In this document: positions 1-7,776 of the stretch, one piece after another
Layout: each line of letters opens with the position of its first letter
Position numbering within the stretch: position 1 is the stretch's first letter
Assembly (NCBI RefSeq): GCF_005780165.1
Contig: NZ_VAUV01000025.1
Coordinates: forward strand, 1 to 60,111
Source: Phragmitibacter flavus
GTDB taxonomy: Bacteria; Verrucomicrobiota; Verrucomicrobiia; Verrucomicrobiales; Verrucomicrobiaceae
Direction: 5' to 3'
Length of the DNA: 60,111 bases
Translations under genes and position numbers: made by a program
The notes under the pieces: generated by a model
Database searches by the model: none
What the model saw: the letters and a program-made list of their open reading frames with translations, nothing else
What the model was told of the DNA's origin: nothing

Positions 1-70
1 CATCCAAGTTTTCAGGAAGAAAGTGCCGCAGCACCTCCCACTCATCCTCGACCAAAGTTCGCGGTTGCAT
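1..70 (-). CDS. Partial CDS, N-terminus of a probable IS4-type transposase
   Basis: An ATG at 70-68 on the minus strand opens a frame that runs off the window edge after 23 codons. The peptide begins MQPRTLVEDEWEV and contains LRHFLPENLD. This resembles the start of IS4-like DDE transposases, which often carry an LLP-x-x-W/L-D-type segment near the N-terminus. With so few residues the family is a guess, and it could equally be a non-mobile gene. If correct, the neighbouring small genes lie at the edge of an insertion sequence. Confidence 0.35.
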   Translation of the reverse strand, partial: MQPRTLVEDEWEVLRHFLPENLD

Positions 71-129
71 CAGCCAACATAGCCAGCTCAATGCATACTT
101 CAACCTTTAGGTATATGCTTATGGGCTTG

Positions 130-163
130 CAGCCTGTGGCTGTGACAGGCATTTTGCCTGTCA
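130..163. repeat. Two adjacent short hairpins
   Basis: Two inverted repeats follow each other. CAGCC (130-134) pairs with GGCTG (138-142) across a 3-nt loop. TGACAGGC (143-150) pairs exactly with GCCTGTCA (156-163) across the loop ATTTT. There is no U-run on either side, so this is more likely a dispersed palindromic element or an mRNA-stabilising hairpin than an intrinsic terminator. It lies downstream of the small minus-strand gene ending at 201 and upstream of the partial transposase. Confidence 0.5.
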
Positions 164-200
164 TCCCGAACGTCTCCCCGCCCCCAACCCTCCCCACCCC

Positions 201-425
201 TCAAAGAATAAAAATCATCGTAATCATCAGCTTCACCGAGAGCGCCCAGCACACAAACACCTGCATCTTCGTGTAACCCCGTTCCCCGCTAGTCTCCATC
301 CTCCCCGGCGACTTCATCCCAAACCAGCTTTCGTGGTTCCTGATCAAAAACCATCCAAAGACCAACAATCCGATCAACGCACCAATAGCCGCAATTTTCA
401 GCGGAAAAGTAGACAAGTGAATCAT
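201..425 (-). CDS. Small two-helix membrane protein, hypothetical
   Basis: This is a 74-residue frame from the ATG at 425; a GTG at 464 would add 13 glycine-rich residues that look non-coding. It has two hydrophobic segments, roughly residues 10-28 (KIAAIGALIGLLVFGWFLI) and 54-73 (VFVCWALSVKLMITMIFIL), joined by a polar loop. That predicts a two-pass inner-membrane protein. No function is recognised. It is supported mainly by the clean membrane pattern and the absence of a competing gene on the other strand. It may be a real small protein or a chance frame. Confidence 0.45.
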   Translation of the reverse strand: MIHLSTFPLKIAAIGALIGLLVFGWFLIRNHESWFGMKSPGRMETSGERGYTKMQVFVCWALSVKLMITMIFIL

Positions 426-577
426 CTGCCACAGTGCCTCACATCCGCCACCTCCACCAGACACAGAACCGCCAATTGTGCACCTGCACAGATCATTCTA
501 AGAGTTCACACAAGTGATCAAAATCTCGACGTCGAGAACCTCATTGCAACCGGCTGCGACATGCACAATCTCAACGA

Positions 578-835
578 ATGGTCAGCCAAATTGAACCTGA
601 CAGATATGCTGACACGGGTTTCTCCGTAAAGGACACGGCCCCAAAAATCAATGCGCTGATCTTCCACCGCATGATGCAAAAAACGCCAAGCGAGCGCATG
701 CTCATGGGAATGGACATGTTGGCAACCGCCCGGCAACTCGTCTGGTCCACCCTGCCACCAGAACTGACCGATCAAGCCCGCAGAAAAGCCTTCTACGAGC
801 GCTTCTACAACGAACCCTGCCCGCTCAAAAAGTAG
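578..835 (+). CDS. Small conserved hypothetical protein
   Basis: This 85-residue protein begins at the ATG at 578. It contains the pattern KTPSERMLMGMDMLATARQL followed by a leucine/proline turn and a C-terminal KAFYERFYNEP. The same layout (SPAER-x-x-MG-x-x-M-x-x-TAR, then an LF-x-RFY-like end) is familiar from small uncharacterised proteins of cyanobacteria and planctomycetes, sometimes next to nucleotidyltransferase-type genes. No such partner is visible here. It is predicted to be soluble and helical, with no signal peptide. The pattern supports a real gene; the function is unknown. Confidence 0.65.
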   Translation: MVSQIEPDRYADTGFSVKDTAPKINALIFHRMMQKTPSERMLMGMDMLATARQLVWSTLPPELTDQARRKAFYERFYNEPCPLKK

Positions 836-891
836 AAGACTCGTCCCGAGCCTTGAGATGCTAGCCATCCATCAATCAAATCGCCCGCGCC

Positions 892-2352
892 TCACCCCAG
901 CTTCCCTCTCAACAGCTCCCCCACCACCTTCGGATTCGCCTTGCCACCACTCGACTTCATGATCTGACCCGTCATCCAGTTCAGCATCTTCTCATTCCCC
1001 GACTTGAACTCCGCCACCTTGTCCGGATTCGCTGCAATCACCTGATCACACAACGCCTCCAGCGCCCCGGTGTCACTCACCTGCTCAAATCCCTTCGCCT
1101 TGATGATTGACCCCGGCGCATCCCCACTCTCAAACATCTCCGCAAACACTTCCTTCGCCTGATTGTTGGAAATCTTGCCCGATTCCACCGCGCCCACCAG
1201 CTCATTCAACGCCCCCGGCGTCACCCGACTCTCCGTCAATGTCGACCCCGCCTCGTTCAACTTGCCCAACAGCTCATTGATCACCCAGTTCGCCACCTTC
1301 TTGGCCGGAACCTTCGCGTCCGTTCCCGCTGATCTCTCAAACCAGTCCGCCAGACCAAGATCACTCGCCAGCACCCCCGCATCATAAGCACTCACCGCAT
1401 ACTCCTGCTCAAACCGCTCCCGCTTCTGATGCGGCAACTCCGGCACCAAAACCCGCATCCGCTCAACAATCGGCAACGTGCGGATCGGCAGCAAATCCGG
1501 ATCAGGCAAATACCGGTAATCATGCGCATCCTCCTTCGTCCGCATCAACTGCGTCTCCCCGCGGTCGTCATCCCAACGACGCGTGCTCTGCACCAGTTTC
1601 TCGCCCTTGTCGAGAGCTTCCGTCTGCCGCTCAATCTCGAAATGAATCGCCCGACGCACCGCTGATACCGAGTTCAAATTCTTCAACTCAATCTTCGCCC
1701 CCAACTCCATCTGCCCCTCCGGCCGCAAACTGATGTTCACATCACAGCGCATCTCCCCCTTCCCCATGCCCGCACCCCCCCCCCCGCCATAAATCAAAAT
1801 CTGCCGCAGGCTGTTTAAATAAGCCACCGTCTCCTCCGCTGAATCCAGATCCGGATCACTCACGATCTCCATCAACGGCGTCCCCGCGCGGTTAAAATCC
1901 ACCAACGTCCCCGCCGCCGTGTGCGTGCTCTTGCCCACATCCTCCTCAAGATGAATCCGTGTCAGCTTCACCACCTTGCCGGGATTCTCAATGCGCTTCT
2001 GCCAGTCTTTCGGATAAGCCAGATCATACAACGGCACCCCGCCTCCCAAACACAGCGGCAGATCAAACTGACTCAACTGATAATTCTTCGGCATGTCCGG
2101 ATAAAAATAGTTCTTCCGATCCCATTTGCTGATTTCCGGCGTCGAACATCCCAGCATCAACCCCGTCAAAATCGTTTTCTCAATCGCCGCCAAATTCAGC
2201 ACCGGCAACGCCCCCGGCAACCCCAAACAAACCGGACAAGTCATCGTATTCGGCTCGGCCCCATACTCCACCGGACAAGCACAATACATCTTGCTGCGCG
2301 TATTCAGCTGCGCATGAACTTCGAGACCAATGGTGACAATATATCGGGGCAT
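892..2352 (-). CDS. gatB: Aspartyl/glutamyl-tRNA amidotransferase subunit B
   Basis: GatB is the tRNA-binding kinase subunit of the GatCAB complex. The complex turns Glu-tRNA(Gln) or Asp-tRNA(Asn) into the amide using ammonia supplied by GatA. The N-terminus PRYIVTIGLEVHAQLNT and the zinc-site region with paired CxC/CPVC cysteines (near residues 25-40) are hallmark features. A GatB/YqeY helical domain fills roughly residues 330-486. The ATG at 2352 is preferred over the TTG at 2373 because it puts the conserved strand at the very N-terminus. The resulting 486 residues match the family length. gatA and gatC are not in this window, so the operon is split. It is divergent from the gene at 2442 across an 89-bp spacer. 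Confidence 0.97.
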   Translation of the reverse strand: MPRYIVTIGLEVHAQLNTRSKMYCACPVEYGAEPNTMTCPVCLGLPGALPVLNLAAIEKTILTGLMLGCSTPEISKWDRKNYFYPDMPKNYQLSQFDLPLCLGGGVPLYDLAYPKDWQKRIENPGKVVKLTRIHLEEDVGKSTHTAAGTLVDFNRAGTPLMEIVSDPDLDSAEETVAYLNSLRQILIYGGGGGAGMGKGEMRCDVNISLRPEGQMELGAKIELKNLNSVSAVRRAIHFEIERQTEALDKGEKLVQSTRRWDDDRGETQLMRTKEDAHDYRYLPDPDLLPIRTLPIVERMRVLVPELPHQKRERFEQEYAVSAYDAGVLASDLGLADWFERSAGTDAKVPAKKVANWVINELLGKLNEAGSTLTESRVTPGALNELVGAVESGKISNNQAKEVFAEMFESGDAPGSIIKAKGFEQVSDTGALEALCDQVIAANPDKVAEFKSGNEKMLNWMTGQIMKSSGGKANPKVVGELLRGKLG

Positions 2353-2441
2353 GAGAACCCCCAGCCTACCCAAAGACCGCCCGCATGCAACGTCCCGCTC
2401 ATCTGTATTGCAAAAACCCTCCCCAATATTAGCCTTATCTC

Positions 2442-2825
2442 ATGAGCGCGTGGCGACGCAAAGCTTCAGAATATCTGCCCGAACTGCAATCCACCATTGC
2501 CAGCCCGGTCATCGACAACCCGATGTATTTGTGGACAGAACTACAATCCCATTTTTCCCGCTTGTGCACCGAATCGCCTCCAAACATTGACCTCCTTACG
2601 CGCTTCTGGCATTACTCTCAATGGTGTCTTCGCCACCCTAATCCGAACATTCAAACCGCCGCTGCCATCGGATTCTGCGGGCACCTTCTCGACACCCACG
2701 ATACACGGTCCATCCTTCCTAAAATCATCTCCCGCGAAGAATACATCTCACTGAAATCCCTGCTTCTATACCACAACACCGAAGCCGATCACCTTTCCAC
2801 CCTAACCACATTCCCAGACAAATAG
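2442..2825 (+). CDS. Hypothetical protein
   Basis: The ATG at 2442 opens a 127-residue soluble protein rich in tryptophan, histidine and leucine (WHYSQWCLRHPNPN in the middle) with no signal peptide. The alternating helical pattern, the central W-C-L motif and the acidic/aromatic composition recall small DUF or immunity-type proteins; DUF7674-like proteins are one possibility recalled without certainty. It diverges from gatB and ends 19 bp before the convergent ligase gene. No toxin or secretion partner is adjacent, so no role is proposed. Confidence 0.6.
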   Translation: MSAWRRKASEYLPELQSTIASPVIDNPMYLWTELQSHFSRLCTESPPNIDLLTRFWHYSQWCLRHPNPNIQTAAAIGFCGHLLDTHDTRSILPKIISREEYISLKSLLLYHNTEADHLSTLTTFPDK

Positions 2826-2844
2826 CCCTTCATTCGTCATTTCT

Positions 2845-5556
2845 TTAACCCGCTCCCGCCAGCTTTCGCGCATACTCCAGCGAATCAATCTCCTCCACCC
2901 CCTTGTCCGTTCGGATCGCCTTGATCCTCGGAAACCGTAGAGCCAGGCCGCTGTCGTGCCGCTTGCTCTCCTGGATCGAATCAAACGCGATCTCCAACAC
3001 CACCCGCGGCGTCACCGTCCGCACATTTCCCTTCTGCGAGATTGTGTCTTCCACAAACACTGCCGTTAATTCCTCAATCTCCGCATCGGTCAGACCGGAA
3101 TACGCTTTCCCAATCACCCGCAAAGCGCCCCGCTCGTCCCGCACTGCAAAGGTGTAGTCGCTCAACACATGACTGCGCTTGCCATGCCCCTGCTCCACCT
3201 TCACGACCACCACATCCAACGTCGAAAAGGCCTTTTTCAACTTCAACCACGTCTTCCCGCGCCTTCCCGGCGTGTAAAAACTGTTCCGGTCTTTCGCAAT
3301 CAACCCCTCATTTCCCGCCCGACGCGCCGCATGAAACGCCTCTTCCACCGCCTCCGATGAACCTGCCTCCATCAAGGCAATTCGCTGCCACAACGACGGC
3401 AACACAAGCGCCTCCAACTGCCCCCTGCGCTTCTCCAACGGCTCCTGCAAAAAGCTCACGCCATTTCGCCACATCATATCAAACACCACATACTTCACGG
3501 TGATGTCCGAGGGCACAAAAAGATCCCCCTGCGACTTCCTTCCCAAGCGACGCTGCAAATCATGAAACGTCAGCTTCTTGTCATCTGCAAAAGCGATGAT
3601 CTCCCCGTCCACCATCACCTCATCCTTCATCTTCAACGCCGCCTCCGCGATCTCTGGAAACTGACCCGTCACCAACTTCAAATCACGTGTAAAAATCTCC
3701 ACCCGTCCCGCCCCCACATGCACCTGCGCACGAATCCCATCAAACTTGTCCTCCAGCCACACCGATCCCCGGTCCACCCCCGCTCCCAGCCGATCCCAAA
3801 TCGCCTCGGCCGTCTCCTCAGGACTCGCCAGCATCACCTTGACCGGCACAAACAAGACCGGCTGCGCATCCTTCAATCGACCGCCCTTCGCCAGCAACGC
3901 CGCCCGGCCAATGTCGCCGCTCAACATCGCCGCCTCACGAACCTCCTCACCCGCGCACCCAAATGCCCGCGCCACCGCCTCTTCAATCAATCCCTCGCGC
4001 GATCCAATCCTTAACTCCCCCGTCAGAAGCCGCACCACATAACTCCCCTCCAGCGCTGACATTCCCATCAAACCCTCTTTCAGCACTGACGCCTTCGCCA
4101 CCGGTCCACGAGCCTCACGCAACCTCACAAAAACCCCCGCCACATCAGTCAAAGCCACCCCGCCCGAATCATTGACTCCCTCCCGCCTCTGCAAGACCAA
4201 AAACGCCGTCCGACCCGTGTCATTCTGCGAACGTGCAATCTGCCGGTATTCCGCCTCACGCATTCCGCTCACACCCAACAACGCCTGCCGGATCGTCGCC
4301 CATCCCGTCTGCAACGGCGGGGCCTGCAAGGTCGGATCATCCAAGATCGCCGCAAACCACCTCACCGCCCGCTCTACTTCGCTCTCCGGCAGCTTCTGCA
4401 AATACTCCGCCAGCAACTCCTGCTTCTTCAACCGTGACGACTGCGCCGAAACCCGCTCACAAACCATCGCCCAAGCCGCAAATGCATCCACCGCCATTTC
4501 TCCCTCAACCTGCTCCACCACCTTCCCCACCTCATCTTCCTTCTTCACCTCGCCTCCCAATCCCAGCTCCAACTGATTGCTCGCAATCAACGACCACGCC
4601 TCCACTCCCCTCTCCCTCAAATCCCGCGCAAACTCCGTGGTCGATCCATGCACCGTGTAAACCAGCTTCGGCCTCACCCTTTCCACACAATCCAGCAACT
4701 CCCCATAATCCGCATGATCACTCAACGGAAAAACCTCATCCACCTGATACCGAAACTTCGCCCCCGGCGTCAATGCCCACCCGCTCAACATCGCTGTCCG
4801 ACAGACCTTTAATTTCTTCACGACCAGCGAACGCGCCGCGCTCGGCGGAAAAATCAAAGCATGGCCCGCTGCCTCATCCGCCTTAAAAACCCGCCATCCC
4901 GGCAGCTCATACCCCAACTCCTCATACACCTTCGTCAGCTTCACCATCGACGCGTGCAACATCACCGGCACCCCCGCCCCATTCAGCGCCGCCAGCACCT
5001 CCTGCGCCTTGCCCAGAGAATACCCCAACAGCACCGGAATCCCCCGATCCTCAATCGTCTCCTGCACAAACGCCACCACCGATGCGATCACTTTCTCCGA
5101 CGCTGGAAAGCGATACATCGGCAATCCAAACGTCGTCTCCATGATCAACGTATCCGCCTTGATCAACTCCGCCTGCTCGGAGGACAGCCCCACCCTCATC
5201 TTAAAGTCCCCCGTGTATAGCAGCGTCGCTCCATCGCGCAAGCGCGTCATATGCAACATCGCCGAGCCGAGGATATGCCCCGCCGGCAGCAACCTCAGCT
5301 CAAATCCGCGCTCCACCACCACCTCTTTCCAATCCGGCATCAACGCCACTTCCAACGACCCCTCCCCATACCGACTCCGACTCAGCATCCCTGTCACCGG
5401 ACTGCACAAGGTCCACCCATGCCGGGCAAAATGATCGCTGTGCGCATGCGAAACAAACGCCCGATCTTTCCCCATTTGGGGATCGAGCCACAGATCCAGT
5501 TCCGGCAGGAAAATCCCCCGGTCATAACGCACCTCAATCACATCCAGCTTCTGCAT
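2845..5556 (-). CDS. Fused MBL-fold DNA exonuclease and ATP-dependent DNA ligase
   Basis: This single 903-residue protein joins two activities usually encoded by adjacent genes. Residues 1 to about 335 are a metallo-beta-lactamase/beta-CASP nuclease of the ligase-associated exonuclease type: HAHSDH (about 37-42) binds the metals, and PAGHILGS, YTGDFK, SDHAD and VHGS follow in order. Residues from about 355 are an ATP-dependent ligase: an N-terminal helical DNA-binding domain, then the nucleotidyl-transfer motif EDKFDGIR with the catalytic lysine at about 604, motif IV EGLIAKD, motif V WLKLKK, and a C-terminal OB fold. The ATG at 5556 is chosen over the TTG at 5562. A role in DNA break repair is inferred. 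The helicase and phosphoesterase genes that often accompany this pair are not nearby. Confidence 0.93.
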   Translation of the reverse strand: MQKLDVIEVRYDRGIFLPELDLWLDPQMGKDRAFVSHAHSDHFARHGWTLCSPVTGMLSRSRYGEGSLEVALMPDWKEVVVERGFELRLLPAGHILGSAMLHMTRLRDGATLLYTGDFKMRVGLSSEQAELIKADTLIMETTFGLPMYRFPASEKVIASVVAFVQETIEDRGIPVLLGYSLGKAQEVLAALNGAGVPVMLHASMVKLTKVYEELGYELPGWRVFKADEAAGHALIFPPSAARSLVVKKLKVCRTAMLSGWALTPGAKFRYQVDEVFPLSDHADYGELLDCVERVRPKLVYTVHGSTTEFARDLRERGVEAWSLIASNQLELGLGGEVKKEDEVGKVVEQVEGEMAVDAFAAWAMVCERVSAQSSRLKKQELLAEYLQKLPESEVERAVRWFAAILDDPTLQAPPLQTGWATIRQALLGVSGMREAEYRQIARSQNDTGRTAFLVLQRREGVNDSGGVALTDVAGVFVRLREARGPVAKASVLKEGLMGMSALEGSYVVRLLTGELRIGSREGLIEEAVARAFGCAGEEVREAAMLSGDIGRAALLAKGGRLKDAQPVLFVPVKVMLASPEETAEAIWDRLGAGVDRGSVWLEDKFDGIRAQVHVGAGRVEIFTRDLKLVTGQFPEIAEAALKMKDEVMVDGEIIAFADDKKLTFHDLQRRLGRKSQGDLFVPSDITVKYVVFDMMWRNGVSFLQEPLEKRRGQLEALVLPSLWQRIALMEAGSSEAVEEAFHAARRAGNEGLIAKDRNSFYTPGRRGKTWLKLKKAFSTLDVVVVKVEQGHGKRSHVLSDYTFAVRDERGALRVIGKAYSGLTDAEIEELTAVFVEDTISQKGNVRTVTPRVVLEIAFDSIQESKRHDSGLALRFPRIKAIRTDKGVEEIDSLEYARKLAGAG

Positions 5557-5611
5557 CACCAATAGAAACGAACCAACCCCTCAACACGAACGCACACGAT
5601 TCAAAGAAGCT

Positions 5612-5641
5612 ATCTGTGTTTATCTGTGTCCATCTGTGGTT
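5612..5641. repeat. Three tandem 10-bp ATCTGTG repeats
   Basis: The heptamer ATCTGTG occurs at 5612, 5622 and 5632 with an exact 10-bp period (ATCTGTGTTT, ATCTGTGTCC, ATCTGTGGTT). It lies in the spacer between the ftsZ terminator and the ligase gene. Similar intergenic strings are, as I recall, scattered through planctomycete and verrucomicrobial genomes. That would make this a dispersed repeat rather than a local operator, though the period of about one helical turn also fits a protein-binding array. Confidence 0.6.
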
Positions 5642-5688
5642 AAAGAGAATTCCAAAACCACCGATAACTCACCGGGCCACGTCTAAAC

Positions 5689-5714
5689 AAAAAAGCGGAG
5701 CATCGCTGCTCCGC
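5689..5714 (-). terminator. Rho-independent terminator of ftsZ
   Basis: On the minus strand the 8-bp stem GCGGAGCA (5714-5707) and TGCTCCGC (5702-5695) encloses a 4-nt loop and is followed by a run of T (complement of 5694-5689). It lies 35 bp past the ftsZ stop codon. It ends the division-gene transcript and separates it from the ligase gene. Confidence 0.85.
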
Positions 5715-5748
5715 CTTTAAATTTTTCTATTTCGTTAGCCTGCCCAAC

Positions 5749-7707
5749 CTAGCTGCGCTTCTGCTTCAAACGCATCCAGGTCGGCACATCAAGATCTTCT
5801 CCTTCAACGATGGTCTTGGTGGTTCCCTTGAACCGCCCGGCTTCGTCTTGATTCAGATTAAAATTGCCCTGTTTGAAACCCGCAGGGGTTCCCGCCCCCT
5901 GAATCGGGGCTGCCGATGCCATGGCGGGTTCACGCCCCCGCCCCTCTGCCGTCGGAGCCGCCGCTGCTGGTTTGGGAGGGTGAGCATACTTGTCTGCCCA
6001 GGGGGTGTCGCTGTCCTCAAGATCAGCTTCATGGCCCTGCTGATCTTCCTCCTCCTCATCATCATCGTCGTCATCAGCGTTGTCGATCACCGAGAAAATC
6101 GATTTTGCTGGCGCAGCAGGTGCGACCACCGACTGCTGCACGACAGGTGCCGCCTGCACCTGGCTTTCCACCACAGGAGCAGGAGGAGGCTCAACCACAT
6201 GGGCTTCCATCTTGGGGGTCACCGGTTCTTCCACCGCTGGCTCCTTTTCGGCCACCTGTTTTGGAATGGTGATCCGCACCTGCGCATGCGTGGTGCTGAC
6301 CACCGCCTGCTGCGGTTTGGGTTCCGTTGCCGGGGCAACCGACTCCACCAATTCAGCTCCGAAAAGATCACGCTCGACCATTGCCGACGTCACCACCTCA
6401 AACTTGGGAGCAGGTGCAGGCGCAGGTGCGGGTGTTGGCTCTACCGCTGCAACTGGAGCAGGAACAGGAGCAGGAGCTGGCGCAACCGCGACTGCCACCG
6501 GAGCAATCACCACCGCCGGTTCCTGCTTCACCTCAACCTCAGCTTCAACCTTCGACTCCGCCATTGGCAACGCAGGTGCTTCAGGCGCTTCTTCACGCTT
6601 CACCTCTGCCTCAACAGCCGCTTTTTCCGTCTCGAAAGGCAGCGCGGGAGCGTGATTCTCATTCCTCTCAGGCTGCGGCTGTGGTTGCTTCAACTCCTTC
6701 TGCCCAGCATCCGACTCGGTTGACATCTCCTGCGCACTCAGCGAGCTCACCAGAGTCACCGAAATGGCATCGCCCATGCGCGGATCAACGGCCAACCCGA
6801 ACATGATCTGCGTGCTCTCCGGCACACATTTGCTCAGTTGCTTCATCAATGCTTCGACTTCCGAAAGCGTCAGGCTCTCGCCGCCAGCGACATGCACCAG
6901 AAGGTTGCGCGCATTCTGCAACAACTGCCCCTGGTTCACCAATGGACTCTTCAACGAACGCTTCAACGCATCCGCCACCCGGTTCGCCCCTCGGGCCTCA
7001 CCAAATCCAAACAAACAACGCGCATTCGGACTGTTCAACGCCGTCATCAGATCGGCCAGCCCCATACGAACAATCCCCGGTTGCGTCACCATCGTCGCAA
7101 TCGCACGGAGGCTGTGACCAATCAACTGGTCCGCCTGACTGAACGCTTTCTGAATGCCTTCTTTCGGCAGCACCAGTTCGCCCATGCGGTTGTTCTCAAA
7201 CAGAATCAACGCGTCAACATGCCCCTGCAATTCGTCCATCGCGGTCTCCGCCTGTTTAAGCCGACGACGCCCTTCAAACACAAACGGCGTGGTCGCAAAC
7301 ACAAACACCAGCGCCCCGCTCTCCTTCGCAATGCGCGCCACCACCGGGGCCGCACCCGAACCGGTGCCACCACCGAGACCACAACAGATAAACACCATGT
7401 TGTGGCCGCTCACCACCGCGCGAATTTTTTCCCTCGAAGCGATCGCCGCCTCGCGCCCCAGTTCAGGATCGCCACCACTGCCAATGCCGCGCATGATTTC
7501 AGCACCCAGTTGAATCTTTGCCGCCGACATCGAATGGGTCAGCACCCTCACATCCGTATGCATCGCCACCACCGTGGCATCCAGCATCCGGTCCAGTGAG
7601 ATGCGATCCAGGACATTGAGGCCACCGCCACCAATGCCTACCACGCAGATCTTCAAGTTGTCGGCCGGTGCGGGCTCGCGTTCAAGGGTGCGGTCGAATT
7701 CTACCAT
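5749..7707 (-). CDS. ftsZ: Cell division GTPase FtsZ, with a long linker
   Basis: FtsZ polymerises into the cytokinetic ring. The ATG at 7707 gives 652 residues, against about 390 in typical FtsZ; the TTG at 7761 is disfavoured. The GTP-binding core (about residues 15-330) carries VGIGGGGLN and the tubulin signature GGGTGSG at 112-118. The core is divergent: NTD in loop T3 reads HTD, and the T7 synergy loop NVDFAD reads RMGLAD, so only the last aspartate is kept. A linker of about 300 residues follows, rich in A, P, E and V with an acidic run (DDDDDD, EEEE). The C-terminal peptide DVPTWMRLKQKRS matches the conserved FtsA/ZipA-binding tail. It lies downstream of ftsA and is closed by a terminator. 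Confidence 0.95.
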   Translation of the reverse strand: MVEFDRTLEREPAPADNLKICVVGIGGGGLNVLDRISLDRMLDATVVAMHTDVRVLTHSMSAAKIQLGAEIMRGIGSGGDPELGREAAIASREKIRAVVSGHNMVFICCGLGGGTGSGAAPVVARIAKESGALVFVFATTPFVFEGRRRLKQAETAMDELQGHVDALILFENNRMGELVLPKEGIQKAFSQADQLIGHSLRAIATMVTQPGIVRMGLADLMTALNSPNARCLFGFGEARGANRVADALKRSLKSPLVNQGQLLQNARNLLVHVAGGESLTLSEVEALMKQLSKCVPESTQIMFGLAVDPRMGDAISVTLVSSLSAQEMSTESDAGQKELKQPQPQPERNENHAPALPFETEKAAVEAEVKREEAPEAPALPMAESKVEAEVEVKQEPAVVIAPVAVAVAPAPAPVPAPVAAVEPTPAPAPAPAPKFEVVTSAMVERDLFGAELVESVAPATEPKPQQAVVSTTHAQVRITIPKQVAEKEPAVEEPVTPKMEAHVVEPPPAPVVESQVQAAPVVQQSVVAPAAPAKSIFSVIDNADDDDDDEEEEDQQGHEADLEDSDTPWADKYAHPPKPAAAAPTAEGRGREPAMASAAPIQGAGTPAGFKQGNFNLNQDEAGRFKGTTKTIVEGEDLDVPTWMRLKQKRS

Positions 7708-7776
7708 AGGAGTGCGGGGTTGAGGGTGGTTGAGGGATCCAAAAAGAGTTGAGTGAACCAATAAATCGTGACGAAC

